Positions 6,211 through 9,588 of a stretch of DNA of 9,588 bases are shown here, piece after piece. The notes below the pieces were generated by a model. It worked only from the letters and a program-made list of their open reading frames with translations. It was not told the origin of the DNA and searched no databases. The stretch covers positions 1-9,588 of the forward strand of contig JAQTPJ010000020.1 in NCBI GenBank assembly GCA_028712915.1. Direction: 5' to 3'. Made by a program: the position numbers and the translations under genes. The stretch is from Candidatus Omnitrophota bacterium (GTDB lineage Bacteria; Omnitrophota; Gorgyraeia; Velamenicoccales; JABMQK01). Numbering within the stretch: the first letter of the stretch is position 1; the number at the start of each line of letters is the position of its first letter.

Positions 6211-7602
6211 CTATTGGTAAGCGGGCAAAAACATAAGGCATACCCAGACGACAGAAACAGTTACAACTCCGACAAGCAAACCCACGCCAATCCAGCGCAA
6301 GAAACTTATTTTAACATTTCTTTCTTTTTCCAATATCCCAGCCGCCACTATATTGGCCGTCGAGCCGACAACGGTAATATTGCCGCCTAAACAGCCGCCA
6401 AAAAGCAGCGCCCACCATAAAGGGCCTAAATTAATATTCTGAAAACTTTGTATTATGGGAATGAACGCCGCGACCAAGACGACGTTATCTAAAACGCTGG
6501 AGCCTATCGCGCTGGTCCAAATTATAAACCCGATAAGGAAATTATGGTTGCTGCCGGTAAAAGCCGCTATTTTATGCGCGAGAAAATCAGTTGTGCCGAT
6601 ATATTTAAGCGTCCCTGCCTGGGCAAATAGCAGCATAAAAAATAAAAGCGTCCACCACTCCACGCCTTCTTCGATGTATTTACGCGCGCTTTCGTGCTTT
6701 AATATCATAACAAACGCTGCAAACATCAAAGGGACCGCGATAAGAATCGTGTTTGGCTCAAGGCCTAAAAGTATCTCCAGCCTGTGGTGCATCGATATAA
6801 AAAATAACTCTACGCCAAAAATAAGAAGCGCTTTTTTCAGCCTTTGCTCCGGCGGCACGGAAATCAGCCTGATCAGCATTTCGTTGGCGCCCAATTCTTT
6901 CATTTTTTTGTCTAAACTCTGAATGTCTTTTTTGAAAATACGGAAAATTAATATAGTGGTAACAACAAGGCAAAGGACCATCAAAGGAAAAGCCTTTATG
7001 ATAAAATCCTCAAACGTCAAACCTGCTTTGGTGGCGATAAGTATGCCGACCGGATTGCCTAAGACAGTGCCTGCGCTGCCGATATTAGTGGCAAACACGG
7101 AAATCATAATAAAAGACATTGGTTCCACTTCATAATAATCGCAAATCTCCAATATAGCGGCTACCATAAGGATTATTGAAGCAACCTCCCCGACAGCACA
7201 GGAAAGAAGGGCTGAGACCACTGAAAGGATTAATGTAAATTTCTTAGCGTTAAGGTTTTTAACCCTCAATATTAAAGTAATAATCCAGGCAAAAAGTCCG
7301 GTCTCTTTAAGCAGCGCGATAAGAACCATCATCCCTATTAGAAAAAGTATCACATCCAAAGAAGACGAGAGTATCAGGTTTTCTATGTCTATTGTTTTGG
7401 AAATTAAAAGGATGCTGGTGCCCAGAAAAGCAAAAGCCAAACGGAATTCCCAAAAGAATACAGTACCTAATATAGAAAGGGAAAATATGGATAAAGAGAG
7501 GGACTGGCGGGAATTTAAACCAAAATCTATACCCCATAAACCCACGATAAATGCTATAACCGCTATAACAAATAAATTTATAATAATTTTATTTTTCTGC
7601 AT
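6211..7602 (-). CDS. NhaD/ArsB-type ion permease (ion transporter superfamily)
   Basis: This 463-residue membrane protein has about 11-12 hydrophobic segments along its whole length. It fits the ion transporter superfamily that holds NhaD sodium/proton antiporters, ArsB arsenite pumps and SLC13-like anion carriers. The two half-repeats show the expected re-entrant signatures: NIGSAGTVLGNP (173-184) in the first half and GGCLGGNITVVGSTANI (402-418) in the second. The block SSVLDNVVLVAA (368-379) resembles the SxxLDNV segment of NhaD. A charged loop (about 222-256) divides the halves. The substrate cannot be read from sequence; a sodium/proton antiporter is my first guess, an oxyanion or arsenite carrier the alternative. 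No arsenic-resistance genes are nearby, which weakens ArsB. The ATG at 7602 has only a distant purine run (AAGGA/GGAT). The gene follows the CBS-pair gene by 35 bases, so the two are probably one operon, and the CBS protein may sense conditions for transport. Confidence 0.85.
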   Translation of the reverse strand: MQKNKIIINLFVIAVIAFIVGLWGIDFGLNSRQSLSLSIFSLSILGTVFFWEFRLAFAFLGTSILLISKTIDIENLILSSSLDVILFLIGMMVLIALLKETGLFAWIITLILRVKNLNAKKFTLILSVVSALLSCAVGEVASIILMVAAILEICDYYEVEPMSFIMISVFATNIGSAGTVLGNPVGILIATKAGLTFEDFIIKAFPLMVLCLVVTTILIFRIFKKDIQSLDKKMKELGANEMLIRLISVPPEQRLKKALLIFGVELFFISMHHRLEILLGLEPNTILIAVPLMFAAFVMILKHESARKYIEEGVEWWTLLFFMLLFAQAGTLKYIGTTDFLAHKIAAFTGSNHNFLIGFIIWTSAIGSSVLDNVVLVAAFIPIIQSFQNINLGPLWWALLFGGCLGGNITVVGSTANIVAAGILEKERNVKISFLRWIGVGLLVGVVTVSVVWVCLMFLPAYQ

Positions 7603-7637
7603 ATTGCTTATCCATTCCTTGTCTTATTTGAAAAACA

Positions 7638-8096
7638 TCAGGGCTGTTCCTGGCTGAACTTTATAAACGCCTTTACCACGTCTTCCCTGGCAATAATTCC
7701 TACAACCTTTTTCTCTTTATCCACAATAGGAAGGCGGCGGGCATTGCCTGTTAACATTATGCGTGCCACTTCTGACAAGGAAGTATCCGGCGCTGTTGTA
7801 ATAACTTCCTTACACATAATATCACAGACCTTGTGTTCTTTAAGCAATTCCTTCACTTTATTTCTTATTGCCCTGGGGTTATCCTCATAGACAAAACTAC
7901 CCACTTTCTCTAAATACGCCGGAAGGATATATTTAAGCACATCCTTCTCGGTAAACATGCCCACCAACTTGTTATCTTTGTCGATTACGGGTAGCCCGCT
8001 GATTTTTTCTTTGGATAAGAAGTCAAGCGCCTGGCTGACCAGGATATCAGGCAAAACACTCTTTACCTTGATAACCATTATGTCGCTTACTTTCAT
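7638..8096 (-). CDS. CBS domain-pair protein (probable nucleotide sensor)
   Basis: This soluble 152-residue protein consists almost entirely of two CBS domains that would fold into one Bateman module. The first covers about residues 1-60 (ISGLPVID at 32-39, GMFTEKDVL at 46-54) and the second about 88-146 (ARRLPIVD at 119-126, GIIAREDVVKAF at 133-144). A charged linker (about 62-87) joins them. Such modules commonly bind AMP, ATP or S-adenosylmethionine and control an attached or partner protein. No enzyme or DNA-binding domain is fused here, so it must act through a partner. The permease gene 35 bases downstream is the obvious candidate, by inference only. The start is fixed by a strong Shine-Dalgarno sequence at 8100-8106. 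No convincing promoter was found in the repeat-rich upstream region. Confidence 0.88.
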   Translation of the reverse strand: MKVSDIMVIKVKSVLPDILVSQALDFLSKEKISGLPVIDKDNKLVGMFTEKDVLKYILPAYLEKVGSFVYEDNPRAIRNKVKELLKEHKVCDIMCKEVITTAPDTSLSEVARIMLTGNARRLPIVDKEKKVVGIIAREDVVKAFIKFSQEQP

Positions 8097-8099
8097 AAT

Positions 8100-8106
8100 C
8101 CCCTCC
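8100..8106 (-). promoter_or_regulatory. Strong ribosome binding site of the CBS-pair gene
   Basis: In sense the bases read GGAGGGG, with the GGAGG core five bases before the ATG at 8096. It is the best Shine-Dalgarno match in the window and fixes this start. Confidence 0.8.
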
Positions 8107-8220
8107 GGTTTTTGGATAACTTCTGTCTCACCTGCCTACGCAATGAAATTTCCCGCCCGTTAATAACAGTTACTTTTTTCTGCTCCCAAAAGCGAATATC
8201 AGCATACCAGTGTATCAGGA

Positions 8221-8239
8221 TGCCTACCGTCAGGCAGGC
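8221..8239. repeat. Inverted copy of the CCTGCCT-family palindrome
   Basis: The complement reads GCCTGCCTGACGGTAGGCA; TGCCT (8221-8225) can pair with AGGCA (8232-8236). It directly abuts the 127-base repeat that begins at 8240. Confidence 0.65.
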
Positions 8240-8421
8240 TAAACCCTAAATCCTAAACTCTTCCCGCAAAATACGGGATCCCGCCAAAGTGTAAGCGACG
8301 GCGGGAAAATCCTAAATAAATTCCAAACCCAAATTCTCCAAACTCAAAACCAACCTATTTTGTATTTTTAGTTTTGGATTTTGAGTTTATTTAGAGTTTA
8401 GTGTTTTGAGTTTAGAGTTTA
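8240..8421. repeat. AT-rich dispersed repeat, first plus-strand copy
   Basis: The first 127 bases (8240-8366) are identical to 9462-9588. The left part starts with a CCCTAAATCC word. It then has a GC-rich core with a 7-base-pair stem (TCCCGCC at 8279-8285 with GGCGGGA at 8300-8306) or, alternatively, TTCCCGC/GCGGGAA (8261-8267 with 8301-8307). The right part is AT-rich: CCAAACTCAAAAC (8338-8350) pairs with 8403-8415 at 12 of 13 positions. It is related to the nrdJ leader element in inverted orientation. The right boundary, 8421, is my estimate. Confidence 0.82.
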
Positions 8422-8429
8422 TATGTACT

Positions 8430-8498
8430 ATTAGCTATTCGCCATTAGCTATCTGCCATTTGCCATTAGCTATTAGCCATTTGCCATTAGCTATCTAC
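8430..8498. repeat. Short tandem repeat built on ATTAGCTAT / GCCATT
   Basis: ATTAGCTAT occurs four times, starting at 8430, 8444, 8465 and 8486. The last two intervals are exactly 21 bases. The 21-base units at 8441-8461 and 8462-8482 match at 19 of 21 positions, and a partial third unit runs to 8498. Each full unit contains GCCATT twice. The array stops at the acyltransferase stop codon (8498-8500) and does not enter the coding sequence. Confidence 0.85.
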
Positions 8499-9424
8499 TA
8501 CAAACCTCTTTCTTCCTGGGGCCTAGCTTTCCATCTTTTGTGAATCCATCCCCACTCGTGAGGATAACGGCGCACATAAGATTCTATAATATCAGTTAAT
8601 TTCTGCGCCGTAAGATGAACCGTCTCTTCAAAATCCTTGCCCTGCGCTATCTCCGCTTCCGGCTCAATAATCAACTTATGCGTATTGTCATTCTCCCTAT
8701 ACATGAACATGGGTACTATGGCCGCCTTTGTCCTCAACGCGAAAACAATAGGCCCTTTTGCCGTAGCGGCCTTCCTGCCGAAAAAATCCACGAATATCCC
8801 GCCGCTGCCGAAATTCTGGTCTAACTGTATAAAAACTACTTTATTATCCCTGAGCGCCTCCAAAATCTCATCCACACATTGCTTGCGAGGCTGCGTATAA
8901 ATAGATTTTACCCCCCAAACATGCCTCTTCGTTTCAAAATATTTATCTGTCCACTGGTCGCGCATGTGGCGCATTACAGCGGAAACTTTATAACCCTGCC
9001 TGGAAATATTCACAATCATCAGCGGAAAATTGCCGAAGTGCGCGCTTAGCGCCACCACGCCTTTGCCTTTCGCCAATGCCTTATCCAGATTTTCTAAGCC
9101 TTCAATTTTCACATACCTATTTAAAAAATCCGGGTTGTCCAAAAAAACCATAAACTCAATGGCTATTTTTGCCATTGTTTCAAAAGAATCTACGGCAATC
9201 TGCTTAATTTCCTTCTCGGATTTCTCTTTGCCAAACGCTATCCTCAGGCCGTCAAAGGCAATCCGCCGGTGCCTAAACAACACAAGAAAGCTTAACTTGG
9301 CTATAAAGTGCGCTAAGGTATAAATGTATTTCTTCGGGGTAATCTTTATCAGAAAAAGGCAGACCCGTATGGCTAACCTGCCTATAAACCTGCCTGTTTC
9401 TTTATAAACCTTTTTAAGCCACAT
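8498..9424 (-). CDS. LpxL/HtrB-like lysophospholipid (lipid A) acyltransferase
   Basis: The predicted protein has 308 residues from the ATG at 9424. A TTG at 9442 would add six residues, but neither start has a good ribosome binding site, so I prefer ATG. Residue numbers here count from the TTG form (subtract six otherwise). The family transfers a secondary acyl chain to Kdo-lipid A precursors, or acylates related lipids, at the inner membrane. An N-terminal hydrophobic stretch (about 20-56) would anchor it. The block GVVALSAHFGNFPLM (128-142) holds the catalytic His135, LDQN (207-210) and DFFGRKAATAKGP (219-231) form the second conserved region, and YPHEWGWIHKRWKARP (293-308) closes it, as in LpxL-type enzymes. 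One oddity is that the acid of the H-x4-D/E motif is replaced by Pro140. Substrate is uncertain: lipid A is likely for a Gram-negative, but other lipids are possible. Perfect direct repeats flank the gene. Confidence 0.87.
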   Translation of the reverse strand: MWLKKVYKETGRFIGRLAIRVCLFLIKITPKKYIYTLAHFIAKLSFLVLFRHRRIAFDGLRIAFGKEKSEKEIKQIAVDSFETMAKIAIEFMVFLDNPDFLNRYVKIEGLENLDKALAKGKGVVALSAHFGNFPLMIVNISRQGYKVSAVMRHMRDQWTDKYFETKRHVWGVKSIYTQPRKQCVDEILEALRDNKVVFIQLDQNFGSGGIFVDFFGRKAATAKGPIVFALRTKAAIVPMFMYRENDNTHKLIIEPEAEIAQGKDFEETVHLTAQKLTDIIESYVRRYPHEWGWIHKRWKARPQEERGL

Positions 9425-9461
9425 AATATCTGTAATTGCCAATAATCAAAAAATAATTGTT

Positions 9462-9588
9462 TAAACCCTAAATCCTAAACTCTTCCCGCAAAATACGGGA
9501 TCCCGCCAAAGTGTAAGCGACGGCGGGAAAATCCTAAATAAATTCCAAACCCAAATTCTCCAAACTCAAAACCAACCTATTTTGTATT
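9462..9588. repeat. AT-rich dispersed repeat, second copy, cut by the window end
   Basis: All 127 bases are identical, in the same orientation, to 8240-8366. The identity starts abruptly: the bases before 9462 are unrelated to those before 8240. It lies upstream of the acyltransferase gene, so the two copies bracket that gene at a distance of 1222 bases. Confidence 0.9.

Larger units (their letters stand above)
8097..8497. other. Gene-free, repeat-filled intergenic region
   Basis: These 401 bases lie between the acyltransferase stop and the CBS-protein start. They hold, from low to high coordinates: the CBS ribosome binding site; a CCTGCCTACG fragment at 8131-8140; a CCTGCCT-family palindrome (8221-8239); an AT-rich dispersed repeat (8240-8421); and a tandem repeat (8430-8498). 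I see no open frame with recognisable protein features, no RNA gene and no clear promoter. Confidence 0.8.

Noticed and set aside
6758..6973. 71-codon minus-strand frame inside the permease gene
   Set aside because: It is an out-of-frame reading of the permease coding sequence, and the parent frame has the conserved motifs.
6211..7602. Calling the permease ArsB (arsenite efflux)
   Set aside because: Superfamily motifs alone do not fix the substrate, and no ars genes are adjacent.
8241..8256. CCCTAAA words resembling telomere repeats
   Set aside because: CCCTAAA occurs only once per element and is not tandem; the genes around it are bacterial.
8097..8497. CRISPR-like array in the repeat-rich gap
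   Set aside because: The repeats are 9-21 bases long and contiguous, with no unique spacers of regular size and no cas genes.

Overview
The window reads as a bacterial chromosomal contig of moderate GC content that carries only conserved housekeeping and membrane-associated genes. All eight genes lie on the minus strand, so transcription runs from high to low coordinates. The gene set is an adenosylcobalamin-dependent (class II) ribonucleotide reductase, an archaeal-type cofactor-independent phosphoglycerate mutase, an LpxL-like acyltransferase that implies a Gram-negative envelope, and a NhaD/ArsB-type permease. Together with repeat-rich intergenic DNA, this suggests an uncultured, probably anaerobic Gram-negative lineage. 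The style of the AT-rich 'aaactcaaaac' intergenic DNA reminds me of Omnitrophota-type genomes, but that is an impression and not a proof.

Layout in transcription order: an LpxL-like acyltransferase (8498-9424); a 401-base repeat-filled gap; a CBS-pair protein (7638-8096) followed 35 bases later by a 12-helix-class ion permease (6211-7602); a 200-base gap holding a nested palindromic element; a DUF502 membrane protein (5411-6010); htpX (4442-5296) behind a near-perfect sigma70 promoter; a 305-base control region; and then the closely spaced run nrdJ (1836-4136), apgM (490-1785) and mnmG (from 457, cut by the window edge).

The clearest regulatory reading is at nrdJ. A TTGACT-17-TATAAT promoter is preceded by two NrdR-box-like palindromes whose starts lie exactly 32 bases apart, and is followed by a leader of about 210 nt made mostly of a dispersed repeat. 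The CBS protein and the permease look like a sensor-transporter pair. The three genes nrdJ, apgM and mnmG (gaps of 50 and 32 bases) are probably co-transcribed.

I found no phage, CRISPR, toxin or defence module and no undescribed protein system. The unexplained content is intergenic: a family of AT-rich dispersed repeats with at least three members here, a REPIN-like element, a short palindrome seen at several sites, and a 21-base tandem repeat ending at the acyltransferase stop codon. The window ends exactly 127 bases into a perfect copy of an upstream repeat, which looks like an assembly-graph boundary.
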